This document shows, piece after piece, positions 37,466-44,676 of a DNA stretch of 44,676 nt. Where the stretch lies: assembly GCF_021010575.1 (NCBI RefSeq), contig NZ_JAJNAG010000027.1:1-44676 (forward strand). The letters run 5' to 3'. Position 1 is the first letter of the stretch; every line of letters starts with the position of its first letter. Below the pieces are notes generated by a model. The model saw only the letters and a list, made by a program, of their open reading frames with translations, was not told the DNA's origin and did not search any database. This DNA is from Limnobaculum eriocheiris. Lineage in GTDB: Bacteria > Pseudomonadota > Gammaproteobacteria > Enterobacterales > Enterobacteriaceae. The position numbers and the translations under genes are program-made.

Positions 37466-40132
37466 TTATGCCAGACGTGGGTTAACTTTGTCTGCATCGA
37501 TACCAAATTTGGTAATCGCTTCAGCCACAACGCTGGCAGGTACATCGCCGCGTTTTGCCAGTTCACCCAGTGCAGCAACCACAACGTAAGAAGCATCAAC
37601 TTCGAAGTGGTGACGCAGGTTTTCGCGGCTGTCTGAACGACCAAAGCCATCCGTACCCAGTACGCGGAACTCGCTGGCTGGAATAAAGTTACGAATTTGT
37701 TCAGCAAACAGCTTCATATAGTCAGTTGAGGCTACCGCTGGCGCTTCATTCATCACTTGAGCAACATAAGGCACGCGTGGCGTCTCTAACGGATGCAGCA
37801 TGTTCCAACGCTCACAGTCCTGACCATCACGAGCCAGTTCGGTAAATGAAGTGACGCTATAAACATCAGAGCTGATGCCGTAGTCTTTAGCCAGAATCTG
37901 AGCCGCTTCACGTACATGAGGCAGGATAGAACCTGAACCCATCAGCTGAACTTTACCTTTACCATTGCCCGCTACGGTTTCCAGTTTATAGATACCTTTA
38001 CGGATACCCTCTTCCACACCTGCCGGCATTGCTGGCATATGGTAGTTTTCGTTCAGGGTAGTGATGTAGTAGTAAACGTTCTCCTGATTGCCATACATAC
38101 GCTGTAAACCGTCATGCATGATAACCGCCACTTCATAAGCGTAAGTTGGGTCATAAGAGATACAGTTAGGAATAGTCAGTGCCTGAATGTGGCTGTGACC
38201 ATCTTCGTGTTGCAGACCTTCGCCATTCAGCGTAGTACGACCAGAAGTACCACCCACTAAGAAACCGCGTGCCTGCTGATCCCCTGCCATCCAGCACAGG
38301 TCACCAATACGTTGGAAACCAAACATGGAGTAGTAGATGTAGAATGGAATCATTGGGTAATCGTTGGTGCTGTAAGATGTTGCAGCAGCCAGCCAGGATG
38401 CACCCGCACCCAGTTCGTTAATACCTTCCTGCAGAATCTGACCTTTCTCATCTTCTTTATAGTAAGCCACTTGCTCACGGTCCTGAGGAACGTATTGCTG
38501 GCCTTTAGGACTATAAATACCGATTTGACGGAACAGACCTTCCATACCAAAGGTACGCGCTTCATCAGCCAGAATCGGTACTAAACGAGGACCAATAGAG
38601 GCATCTTTCAACATTACGTTCAGCGCACGAACAAAGGCAATGGTGGTAGAGATTTCTTTATTCTGCTCTTCCAACAGTTGGCTGAATTCACTTAAAGCAG
38701 GAATGGTCAGCGGCTGAGTAAACTCAGTTAAACGGCTTGGTACATAACCTTCTAACGCATTACGGCGTTCGTGCAGATATTTGTACTCTTCAGAATCTTT
38801 TTCCAGCGTCAGCAGAGGCAGTTTTTCAATATCGGCATCAGCAACAGGCACATTGAAACGATCGCGGAATTGGCGAACGCCTTCCATGTTCATTTTCTTA
38901 ACCTGGTGAGCGATATTTTTACCTTCCGCGGTTTCACCCATACCATAGCCTTTAATGGTGTGAGCTAAGATAACGGTTGGTTTACCCTGAGTTTCCTGAG
39001 CTTTCTTCAGTGCGGCATACACTTTTCTTGGGTCATGACCACCACGGTTCAGCGCCCAGATTTCGTCGTCGGTCATATCTTTAACCAGCGCAGCGGTTTC
39101 CGGATATCTGCCGAAGAAGTGTTCACGAACGTAAGCACCGTTTCTGGACTTGAATGTCTGATAGTCACCATCTACGGTTTCATTCATTAACTGAATCAGT
39201 TTACCGGTGGTGTCTTTACGCAGCAGGTCATCCCAACGGTTGCCCCACATAACTTTAATTACGTCCCAGCCGGCGCCTTTAAAGATGCCTTCCAGTTCGT
39301 TAACAATTTTACCGTTGCCGGTAACCGGGCCATCAAGACGCTGTAGGTTACAGTTGATGATGAATACCAGATTATCCAGTTTGTCACGGGTCGCTACGGT
39401 AATCGCACCTTTAGATTCTGGCTCATCCATTTCGCCATCACCCAGGAAGGCATAAACGGTTTGTGCGGAAGTATCTTTCAGGCCACGGTTATGCAGATAT
39501 TTCAGGAAACGAGCCTGATAAATGGCGCTGATTGGACCCAGACCCATAGATACGGTTGGGAACTGCCAGAACTCCGGCATCAGTTTAGGGTGAGGATAAG
39601 AAGAAAGACCTTTACCATGAACTTCCTGACGGAAGTTATTCATTTGCTCTTCAGTCAGACGGCCTTCAAGGAAAGCACGTGCATAAATCCCCGGAGAGAT
39701 ATGACCCTGGAAGAACACCAGATCGCCGCCATCTTTAGCGTTACGAGCACGGAAGAAGTGGTTAAAACACACATCATAAATGGTTGCTGAAGACTGGAAT
39801 GATGCCATATGGCCGCCCAGTTCCAGATCTTTCTTGGAAGCGCGCAGTACAGTCATTACCGCATTCCAACGAATAATAGAACGGATACGACGTTCTAAAT
39901 CAAGGTTACCTGGATAGGTGGGTTCTTCAGTCAGTGGAATGGTATTAATGTAATCACTGACGACCCCTTCACCTGAAGGTAAATTGACGCCGGCCTTACG
40001 TGCAGACGCCATAACCTGATCAATCAGATATTGAGCTCGCTCAACGCCTTCTTCACGGATGACCGATTCGATCGCCTGCAACCAATCGCGGGTTTCAATC
40101 GGATCCACGTCTTGATTTACAATTTCCGACAT
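37466..40132 (-). CDS. aceE: Pyruvate dehydrogenase E1 component
   Basis: AceE is the homodimeric thiamine-diphosphate enzyme that decarboxylates pyruvate and acetylates the lipoyl groups of AceF. The 888 residues match E. coli (887). The ThDP/Mg motif reads GDGEMDEPESKGAI, with VIWNCN-like INCNLQRLDGPV after it. The pyrimidine domain contains EGLQHEDGHSH. The start follows AGGAAACAACC. A 120-bp gap with a long hairpin separates it from pdhR, which is transcribed in the same direction. Confidence 0.98.
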   Translation of the reverse strand: MSEIVNQDVDPIETRDWLQAIESVIREEGVERAQYLIDQVMASARKAGVNLPSGEGVVSDYINTIPLTEEPTYPGNLDLERRIRSIIRWNAVMTVLRASKKDLELGGHMASFQSSATIYDVCFNHFFRARNAKDGGDLVFFQGHISPGIYARAFLEGRLTEEQMNNFRQEVHGKGLSSYPHPKLMPEFWQFPTVSMGLGPISAIYQARFLKYLHNRGLKDTSAQTVYAFLGDGEMDEPESKGAITVATRDKLDNLVFIINCNLQRLDGPVTGNGKIVNELEGIFKGAGWDVIKVMWGNRWDDLLRKDTTGKLIQLMNETVDGDYQTFKSRNGAYVREHFFGRYPETAALVKDMTDDEIWALNRGGHDPRKVYAALKKAQETQGKPTVILAHTIKGYGMGETAEGKNIAHQVKKMNMEGVRQFRDRFNVPVADADIEKLPLLTLEKDSEEYKYLHERRNALEGYVPSRLTEFTQPLTIPALSEFSQLLEEQNKEISTTIAFVRALNVMLKDASIGPRLVPILADEARTFGMEGLFRQIGIYSPKGQQYVPQDREQVAYYKEDEKGQILQEGINELGAGASWLAAATSYSTNDYPMIPFYIYYSMFGFQRIGDLCWMAGDQQARGFLVGGTSGRTTLNGEGLQHEDGHSHIQALTIPNCISYDPTYAYEVAVIMHDGLQRMYGNQENVYYYITTLNENYHMPAMPAGVEEGIRKGIYKLETVAGNGKGKVQLMGSGSILPHVREAAQILAKDYGISSDVYSVTSFTELARDGQDCERWNMLHPLETPRVPYVAQVMNEAPAVASTDYMKLFAEQIRNFIPASEFRVLGTDGFGRSDSRENLRHHFEVDASYVVVAALGELAKRGDVPASVVAEAITKFGIDADKVNPRLA

Positions 40133-40171
40133 GGTTGTTTCCTTATTCTATCTTTCACGTTAGTTATTCAA

Positions 40172-40227
40172 AGCCTGTCCTAATAGCGTCTTACACCAGA
40201 GGGACGCAGACGTTATTAAGACAGGCT
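40172..40227 (-). repeat. Long imperfect hairpin between pdhR and aceE
   Basis: The arms 40172-40190 and 40209-40227 are 19 nt each and complementary at 17 positions; one of the two mismatches is a G-U pair in the mRNA. The loop is 18 nt. It lies in the transcribed pdhR-aceE gap, without a T-run. It may protect the aceEF-lpd mRNA after processing or dampen read-through from pdhR. Confidence 0.6.
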
Positions 40228-40252
40228 CGGTGTTGTGGTGAGCCGGGAAGCT

Positions 40253-41017
40253 CTAATCCTTATGCTGCTGTAACAACCGCAGCGATCGCTCGCGGCGAGT
40301 GTGTTCTCTGTCGAGGTCGAGCAGCACTTCCTCAATAAAGGCTAAATGCCGATGCGATGCTTCACGTGCTTTTTCTGGCTCACGCGCAACAATGGCTTCG
40401 AATATGCTAGCCCTGTGATTACTCACTCTTTCCAGCATTTCACGGCGGGAATAGAGTAAATCGAAATTCTGGCGGACATTCTGTTCTAACAGCGGCGTCA
40501 TGCAGCGCAGCAGATGAAGCAGAACCACATTGTGGCTGGCTTCGGTTACCGCTGTCTGATATTGCATGACGGCTTCCGCTTCGTTTTGCTTATCACCGGA
40601 AGCCTGTGCAACTTCGATTTGCTGGTGATATTCACGAATACGCTGAAAGTCTTCATCGGTGCCGCGTAAAGCGGCGTAATAGGCCGCAATACCTTCTAAG
40701 GCATGCCGGGTTTCTAACAGGTCAAACTGGGATTCAGGATGATCGGCCAGCAGCTCGCTTAGAGGATCTCTTAAACTTTGCCACAGGTTGGTTTGTACAA
40801 AAGTACCGCCCCCCTGGCGACGTAATAAAAGCCCTTTTGCTTCCAAACGCTGAATGGCTTCTCTTAATGACGGGCGGGAAACATCGAATTGTTTAGCTAA
40901 CTCTCGCTCAGGAAGAAGTTTCTCCCCGGGACGGAGGGTTCCTTCAAGAATCAGCGCTTCGAGCTGTTGCTCAATCACGTCGGATAACTTGGGTTGACGA
41001 ACCTTGCTATAAACCAT
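40253..41017 (-). CDS. pdhR: GntR-family repressor PdhR
   Basis: PdhR senses pyruvate and represses the pyruvate dehydrogenase operon and other genes of respiration when pyruvate is low. With the ATG at 41017 the protein has 254 residues, exactly the E. coli length, starting [18 protein letters not shown]. The frame is open upstream to 41065, but that would read through the operator. The N-terminal winged helix ([20 protein letters not shown]) is followed by an FadR-type all-helical sensing domain with [16 protein letters not shown]. The ribosome site is weak (GAGAAG). Confidence 0.96.
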   Translation of the reverse strand: MVYSKVRQPKLSDVIEQQLEALILEGTLRPGEKLLPERELAKQFDVSRPSLREAIQRLEAKGLLLRRQGGGTFVQTNLWQSLRDPLSELLADHPESQFDLLETRHALEGIAAYYAALRGTDEDFQRIREYHQQIEVAQASGDKQNEAEAVMQYQTAVTEASHNVVLLHLLRCMTPLLEQNVRQNFDLLYSRREMLERVSNHRASIFEAIVAREPEKAREASHRHLAFIEEVLLDLDREHTRRERSLRLLQQHKD

Positions 41018-41045
41018 AATGCTTCTCAAAAACGCCCCGAAGTCA

Positions 41046-41060
41046 ATTGGTAATACCAAT
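41046..41060. promoter_or_regulatory. PdhR operator
   Basis: ATTGGTAATACCAAT is a perfect match to the PdhR consensus ATTGGTnnnACCAAT. It lies 29 bp upstream of the pdhR ATG. On the minus strand TTGTTA and TGATAT-like elements lie just upstream of it, so the operator sits at or just after the transcription start, as in E. coli. This supports autoregulation of pdhR-aceEF-lpd. Confidence 0.92.
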
Positions 41061-41114
41061 ATCAAAAGTGTGACGATAAAGTAACAAATTATTCACCTTG
41101 TGTCCATATGGCCT

Positions 41115-41128
41115 TTGACCTAAATCAT
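41115..41128. promoter_or_regulatory. FNR-like box upstream of pdhR
   Basis: TTGACCTAAATCAT matches TTGATnnnnATCAA at 8 of 10 positions. It lies about 60 bp upstream of the likely pdhR start site. Anaerobic control of the pdh operon is known in E. coli, so the position is sensible, but the match is only moderate. Confidence 0.4.
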
Positions 41129-41176
41129 AAAACCTTACCTATCACTGTGATTTACACAGGATATCATTGAATTTCA

Positions 41177-41192
41177 TACCTCTACGGAGGTA
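41177..41192. promoter_or_regulatory. NarL/NarP-like 7-2-7 site upstream of pdhR
   Basis: TACCTCT-AC-GGAGGTA has the inverted-heptamer, 2-bp-spaced form bound by NarL and NarP, and shares its first heptamer with the ydhY site. It also forms part of an 8-bp hairpin (41175-41182 with 41187-41194). Its function here is uncertain. Confidence 0.4.
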
Positions 41193-41879
41193 TGCGTGAC
41201 TCAGCCTTCACACCAAAAATTTAACGTTTTTGAAACGAATAAAAAGTAAAACTGAAGCGGATCAGCAAATCAAAGTGTGAATAAAAAATCGATTACAAGG
41301 GAATTAAATTCAATTTATCTAAAGAGAGTAATAAAGAAGATTAATCAGACATGATCCAAAAAAATTATTAAAGATCTGTAAAATTGCCCAGTGAATGGCA
41401 TTTATTAATAAAGGAAAAGGTCCTGTTAATCGCGATTTTGAGCACTAAAAGCTAACAACCACAATCGAATACCATAAAAGGCCAGAATCAATAAAAACAC
41501 CTTTACATGACAGCTGTTGCTAAAAAGAGCGGTGAAATAGCCCTTTTACCACAGCAATCCCATCGCTCAATCAGCAATTCAGACAGAAAAATAAAACACA
41601 ATAAATTGAAAAACAGAAAGTTTTACAGTTATCGTTTTCAATTTATTACACAAGAAGAAAGAGAATAAAGCGTTGAAGCAAGAAAATTAATGCAAACATT
41701 TTTGTTTACCACTATTCTTGCCGCACTGATAGACGGTATCTAAAAACTTTTTATTGGTGGCTGTAAATATTTTAATACAGAAAGGTAGTTATCGGTATCG
41801 CTGATACTGAAAAGCTGTCCTGAAAATCCAATAAGAATAAACCGCTAAATGCAAAAAAGCCTGTGAGGAAAGAATAATA
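41193..41879. promoter_or_regulatory. Long pdhR-aroP divergent spacer with possible TyrR box
   Basis: Nearly 700 bp of AT-rich DNA without a credible gene. A TyrR-like box TGTAAA-N6-AATACA lies at 41762-41779, about 100 bp upstream of aroP; its first half is perfect and its second half matches at 4 of 6 bases. A second partly symmetric run lies near 41692-41710 with wrong spacing. TyrR represses aroP in E. coli, so this is plausible. Nothing else was recognised. Confidence 0.4.
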
Positions 41880-43220
41880 ATGAGTGATCAGCTCAAACGC
41901 GGTCTTAAAAATCGCCATATTCAGTTAATTGCCTTAGGCGGTGCCGTAGGCACTGGCCTGTTTTTAGGTAGTGCCCAGACCATTAATATGGCGGGACCAT
42001 CCGTTATATTGGGTTACGCCATTGGCGGCATTATTGCTTTTCTGATTATGCGCCAGTTAGGTGAAATGATTACTGAAGAGCCGGTAGCAGGAACTTTCAG
42101 CCATTTCTCTTATAAATATTGGGGGCCGTTTGCAGGTTTCCTGTCTGGCTGGAACTACTGGATGCTGTTCGTACTGGTTAGCATGGCAGAATTAACCGCC
42201 GTGGGTATTTATGTTCAGTACTGGTGGCCAGATATCCCTACCTGGGCTTCCGCAGCGTTCTTCTTTGTCTTAATCAATTTGGTTAACCTTGCCAACGTTA
42301 AGATCTACGGCGAGATGGAGTTTTGGTTTGCCATTATTAAGATTGCCGCCATTATCGGTATGATTGTGTTTGGCGCCTGGTTGTTAATGAGTGGTACCGG
42401 TGGCCCTGAGGCGGGAGTGCATAATCTCTGGTCCCAGGGTGGGTTTATGCCCTTTGATTTTGAAGGACTGGTGATGGCTACCGCTATTATCATGTTCTCT
42501 TTTGGCGGCCTGGAACTGATTGGTATTACCGCTGCTGAAGCCGATAACCCGGAGAAAACCATTCCAAGAGCCATCAATCAGGTACTTTATCGTATTCTGA
42601 TCTTCTATATTGGTTCACTGACCGTTCTGCTTTCGCTCTATCCATGGACCAAAGTGGTGGAAGGCGGTAGCCCGTTCGTAATGATTTTTCACGATTTGAA
42701 TAGTACGGTGGTTGCAACCGCGCTGAATATTGTCGTTCTGACCGCTGCACTGTCGGTATATAACAGCTGTGTATACAGCAACAGCCGTATGCTTTACGGT
42801 CTGGCCTTACAGAAAAACGCTCCTCAGGCACTGGCAAGAACCAACAGCCGTGGCGTACCGGTTAACGCCATCGTGTTTTCCAGTACCGTCGCCGCTATCG
42901 GTATTATCGTTAACTATTTAATTCCTAAAGAAGCTATCAGTATTCTGATGTCGCTGGTGGTTTCCAGTATTGTGATTAACTGGGCGATGATTAGTCTGTC
43001 GCATCTGAAATTCCGCGCCGCTAAAGATCGTGAAGGTGTGACGCCGAAGTTTAAGGCAATTCTCTATCCGTTCAGTAACTATCTGTGTTTGCTGTTTTTG
43101 GCGGGTGTATTGGTCATTATGTATATGACGCCGGGAATTCGCATTTCAGTACAGTTGATTCCGGTTTGGCTCATTATTTTAGGAATTGGCTATTTCATTA
43201 CCAGAAAAACGGTGAAGTAA
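41880..43220 (+). CDS. aroP: Aromatic amino acid permease AroP
   Basis: AroP is the general proton-driven importer of phenylalanine, tyrosine and tryptophan, an APC-family (amino acid transporter) protein with twelve helices. The 446 residues begin LKRGLKNRHIQLIALGGAVGTGLFLGSA, the family start. They keep GEMEFWFAIIKI, FSFGGLELIGITAAEADNP and SVYNSCVYSNSRMLYGLA. E. coli AroP has 457 residues. PheP is a close relative, but the position beside pdhR favours AroP. GAGGAAAG precedes the ATG. A terminator follows about 30 bp after the stop. Confidence 0.93.
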   Translation: MSDQLKRGLKNRHIQLIALGGAVGTGLFLGSAQTINMAGPSVILGYAIGGIIAFLIMRQLGEMITEEPVAGTFSHFSYKYWGPFAGFLSGWNYWMLFVLVSMAELTAVGIYVQYWWPDIPTWASAAFFFVLINLVNLANVKIYGEMEFWFAIIKIAAIIGMIVFGAWLLMSGTGGPEAGVHNLWSQGGFMPFDFEGLVMATAIIMFSFGGLELIGITAAEADNPEKTIPRAINQVLYRILIFYIGSLTVLLSLYPWTKVVEGGSPFVMIFHDLNSTVVATALNIVVLTAALSVYNSCVYSNSRMLYGLALQKNAPQALARTNSRGVPVNAIVFSSTVAAIGIIVNYLIPKEAISILMSLVVSSIVINWAMISLSHLKFRAAKDREGVTPKFKAILYPFSNYLCLLFLAGVLVIMYMTPGIRISVQLIPVWLIILGIGYFITRKTVK

Positions 43221-43249
43221 GGATTGCTGTTGCTGTTTTTTGATAAGGG

Positions 43250-43276
43250 ATCCCTGCTAAGTTGGCGGGGATTTTT
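43250..43276 (+). terminator. Intrinsic terminator of aroP
   Basis: ATCCC-TGC pairs with GC-G-GGGAT across a short loop (43250-43272) and is followed by TTTTT. It lies 29 bp past the aroP stop in the right orientation. Confidence 0.75.
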
Positions 43277-43361
43277 GTGTCTGGGAGATTGGGAGAGTGT
43301 GGTTGGCTTTAGTAAATTTAAGGACAGTTTGAAACACCCAGCGAATCAGCCTCAATGGGTA

Positions 43362-43487
43362 TTCCGACCGTAAAAAGTATATCTATAAATCATCATTGTG
43401 CCCGGTCGGTAAACCATCAATACATAAGCTCGGAGTGCGTCGGGTCTGGTCCCCTCTGGGGCCTCTCCCTCCGGTAATCATTGCTAA
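43362..43487 (+). repeat. Dispersed structured repeat, copy 2 (short form)
   Basis: This copy opens with CCGACCG (43364-43370) and CGGTCGG (43403-43409) around a 32-nt spacer, the same spacing as copy 1. It then has the core CGGAGTGCGTCGGGTCTGG (43431-43449) and a CCTCTCCCTCC end, all in the same order as copy 1 at 8588-8816. It lacks the roughly 100-nt four-hairpin module found in copy 1. It lies where E. coli has the ampE gene, between aroP and ampD. Confidence 0.7.
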
Positions 43488-43539
43488 CACCCAAAAGACC
43501 AAGGCTACGATATAAAGACTTGGGGCCTTTAGTTCAAAT

Positions 43540-44088
43540 TTACTTATTCGTTTTAATCTGCTTTTTATAACGTTGCCAGTCGAAGTGTGGGCCGGGGTCG
43601 GTTTTACGGTCGGGGGCGATATCGCTGTGCCCGGTGATTCTTTCCGGTACGATGTTGTAATGCTGGATCAGCTGTTGGGTTAGCTGTTGCAGGCTTTGGT
43701 ATTGTGCCGGAGTGAAATCCGTAGTGTCAGTTCCTTCCAGTTCAATACCGATAGAGAAATCATTACAGCGTTCCCGCCCTTCAAACAGCGATACTCCGGC
43801 ATGCCAGGCTCGTTTATCAAAGGGAACATACTGGACGATCTGACCGTCACGTCGAATAAGGCAATGGGCAGAGACTCTCAGATGTTGAATCTCAGCAAAA
43901 TAAGGGTGTTCTTCCGGGTTTAAAGTACCGGTAAACAGCTGGTCAATATAGGGGCCACCGAACTCACCGGGGGGCAGACTAATATTGTGGATCACCAATA
44001 ACGACGGGATCTCCCCTTCCGGTCTTTCATCAAAATGGGGGGATGGCACACGCTTAACGCCAACTATCCATCCTTGCTCTAACTTCAT
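43540..44088 (-). CDS. ampD: 1,6-anhydro-N-acetylmuramyl-L-alanine amidase AmpD
   Basis: AmpD is the cytoplasmic zinc amidase that strips the peptide from anhydro-muropeptides during cell-wall recycling. Loss of it raises ampC beta-lactamase expression where ampR is present. The 182 residues (E. coli 183) show the amidase_2 fold. The zinc-binding histidine lies in LVIHNISLPPGEFGGPYID, a second in TGHSDIAPDRKTDPGPHFDW, with its aspartate. AHCLIRRDGQIVQYVPFDKRAWHAG is conserved. There is no signal peptide, as expected. The usual downstream partner ampE and the divergent neighbour nadC are both missing. Confidence 0.95.
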   Translation of the reverse strand: MKLEQGWIVGVKRVPSPHFDERPEGEIPSLLVIHNISLPPGEFGGPYIDQLFTGTLNPEEHPYFAEIQHLRVSAHCLIRRDGQIVQYVPFDKRAWHAGVSLFEGRERCNDFSIGIELEGTDTTDFTPAQYQSLQQLTQQLIQHYNIVPERITGHSDIAPDRKTDPGPHFDWQRYKKQIKTNK

Positions 44089-44240
44089 TTAATGCCTCAG
44101 TTAACCCTGCTGTTATCAGTTGATTATAAATAGACTGATTACTTCTGCGTACTGATTTCTCTTCGCACTAAACGTTTATCTGGCTAAATATACAAAACAT
44201 CTCCCATTGTTTGATGCAATAAATAGGTTATCACTACATT

Positions 44241-44269
44241 GTCTGGAGACGTTTTCCGAAACGCCAGAC
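44241..44269. repeat. Hairpin between ampD and ppdD
   Basis: GTCTGG (44241-44246) pairs with CCAGAC (44264-44269) and CGTTT (44250-44254) with AAACG (44259-44263), with a 3-nt bulge and a TCCG tetraloop. It lies 66 bp upstream of ppdD, where nadC would end in E. coli, so it may be a relic transcript end. The rest of 44089-44335 holds no gene. Confidence 0.45.
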
Positions 44270-44335
44270 TGACCATTTTCTTCCTTTGTTCCCTGAATAT
44301 GATGTCATCACTTTTAATTATTCAGGAGTGAAAAT

Positions 44336-44550
44336 ATGAATCAACAGGCTGGTTTTACCCTATTTGAACTGATGATCGCCATTGCGATTATTGCCATTCT
44401 CACCGCCATTGGATTACCTGCTTACCAGGGTTATATACAAAAAGCGGCTCTCACCGATATGTTACAGGCTATGGCGCCTTACAAAACCGCCGTGGAACTC
44501 TGTGCGCTGGAAAGCGGTGAGCTTGGTCAGTGTAATAACGGGAACGCCGG
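44336..44550 (+). pseudogene. ppdD: Type IV pilin gene ppdD, cut by IS1
   Basis: PpdD is the major type IV pilin subunit in enterobacteria (about 146 residues in E. coli). Here the first 71 codons are intact. The class III prepilin leader MNQQAG is cleaved before Phe7, and Glu11 is at position +5 of the mature protein. The hydrophobic N-terminal helix follows, then KAALTDMLQAMAPYKTAVEL. At 44551 the frame enters the left end of an IS1 and stops six codons later at 44569. The globular half with its second cysteine is lost or displaced, so no pilus can be built from this copy. AGGAG lies 9 bases before the ATG. Confidence 0.9.
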
Positions 44551-44676
44551 GGTCGTGACGCATATTTAGTGTTGTGGTATTCTTCGCCCTTTGGATGATT
44601 GATGGCAAAGATTGATGTAGTTTGTCCCCGCTGTTCTGAAACGAGTGATGTGATCCGAAACGGTCATTCCACCTCC
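44551..44676 (+). mobile_element. IS1-family element, left end (partial)
   Basis: The terminal inverted repeat begins GGTCGTGACGCA at 44551 and matches the reverse complement of the right end at 1-123 at 20 of the first 21 bases. The insA start follows 51 bases in. The element has the same orientation as the copy at the start of the window. It is inserted within ppdD. If it made a 9-bp duplication, the copy in view would be 44542-44550. Confidence 0.92.
44602..44676 (+). CDS. insA: IS1 protein InsA, N-terminal fragment
   Basis: The frame starts MAKIDVVCPRCSETSDVIRN and runs off the end of the window after 25 codons. The CxxC pair is the start of the InsA zinc finger. InsA is the IS1 repressor and also the N-terminal part of the InsAB' transposase made by frameshifting. 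Confidence 0.88.
   Translation, partial: MAKIDVVCPRCSETSDVIRNGHSTS

Overview
This is a 44.7 kb stretch of an enterobacterial (Enterobacterales) chromosome. Most products resemble Escherichia coli proteins closely over their full length. Gene content and order are not those of E. coli, however: emrRAB lies next to dgt, the ydhYVWXUT operon next to hemL, and chiPQ-chb next to lpd. This points to a relative outside the Escherichia group, and a Budviciaceae-type genus such as Limnobaculum, Pragia or Budvicia is my best guess (inference). Both ends lie inside IS1-family copies: a right end at 1-123 and a left end at 44551-44676. The window is probably one draft-assembly contig that stops at repeats.

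Layout. 1-3.7 kb: IS1 end, then the emrR-emrA-emrB multidrug efflux operon. 3.7-4.4 kb: a decayed glycerate kinase remnant. 4.4-10.9 kb: dgt, mtnN-btuF-yadS, erpA and hemL, the E. coli block in inverted orientation but without clcA; a structured dispersed repeat occupies the yadS-erpA gap. 10.9-17.1 kb: the anaerobic ydhY-V-W-X-U-T redox operon, read on the minus strand, with a good FNR box and a NarL/NarP 7-2-7 site at its promoter. 17.7-19.0 kb: yddG and yacL. 19.2-25.3 kb: a yidF-G-H-J-K-L type cluster (sulfatase, sulfatase-maturase, transporter, regulator) that separates yacL from acnB. Its transporter gene yidK is cut by one in-frame amber codon. 25.5-28.8 kb: acnB and a small membrane protein. 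28.9-33.5 kb: the chitooligosaccharide operon chiP-chiQ-chb. 33.9-41.1 kb: the pyruvate dehydrogenase operon pdhR-aceE-aceF-lpd, with a perfect PdhR operator. 41.9-44.7 kb: aroP, ampD and a ppdD gene broken by IS1. The neighbours ampE and nadC, expected here by comparison with E. coli, are absent.

How it works together. The core is central metabolism: pyruvate to acetyl-CoA (PDH), then aconitase B, with control by PdhR. Added to this are an anaerobic FeS/aldehyde oxidoreductase-type electron chain, uptake and hydrolysis of chitin oligosaccharides (ChiP porin, ChiQ lipoprotein, periplasmic Chb), B12 uptake (BtuF), tetrapyrrole entry (HemL), FeS delivery (ErpA) and drug efflux.

Most worth a second look: the 9-residue-repeat solenoid protein YdhT; a dispersed structured repeat with two diverged copies showing a compensatory base change (8588-8816 and 43362-43487); a short transcript candidate with a 23-codon ORF ending in the lpd terminator (33883-33954); a 24-codon ORF coupled to ydhX; the amber codon in yidK; a strong intrinsic terminator inside the chiP-chiQ operon; and IS1 disruption of ppdD and of the emrR upstream region.
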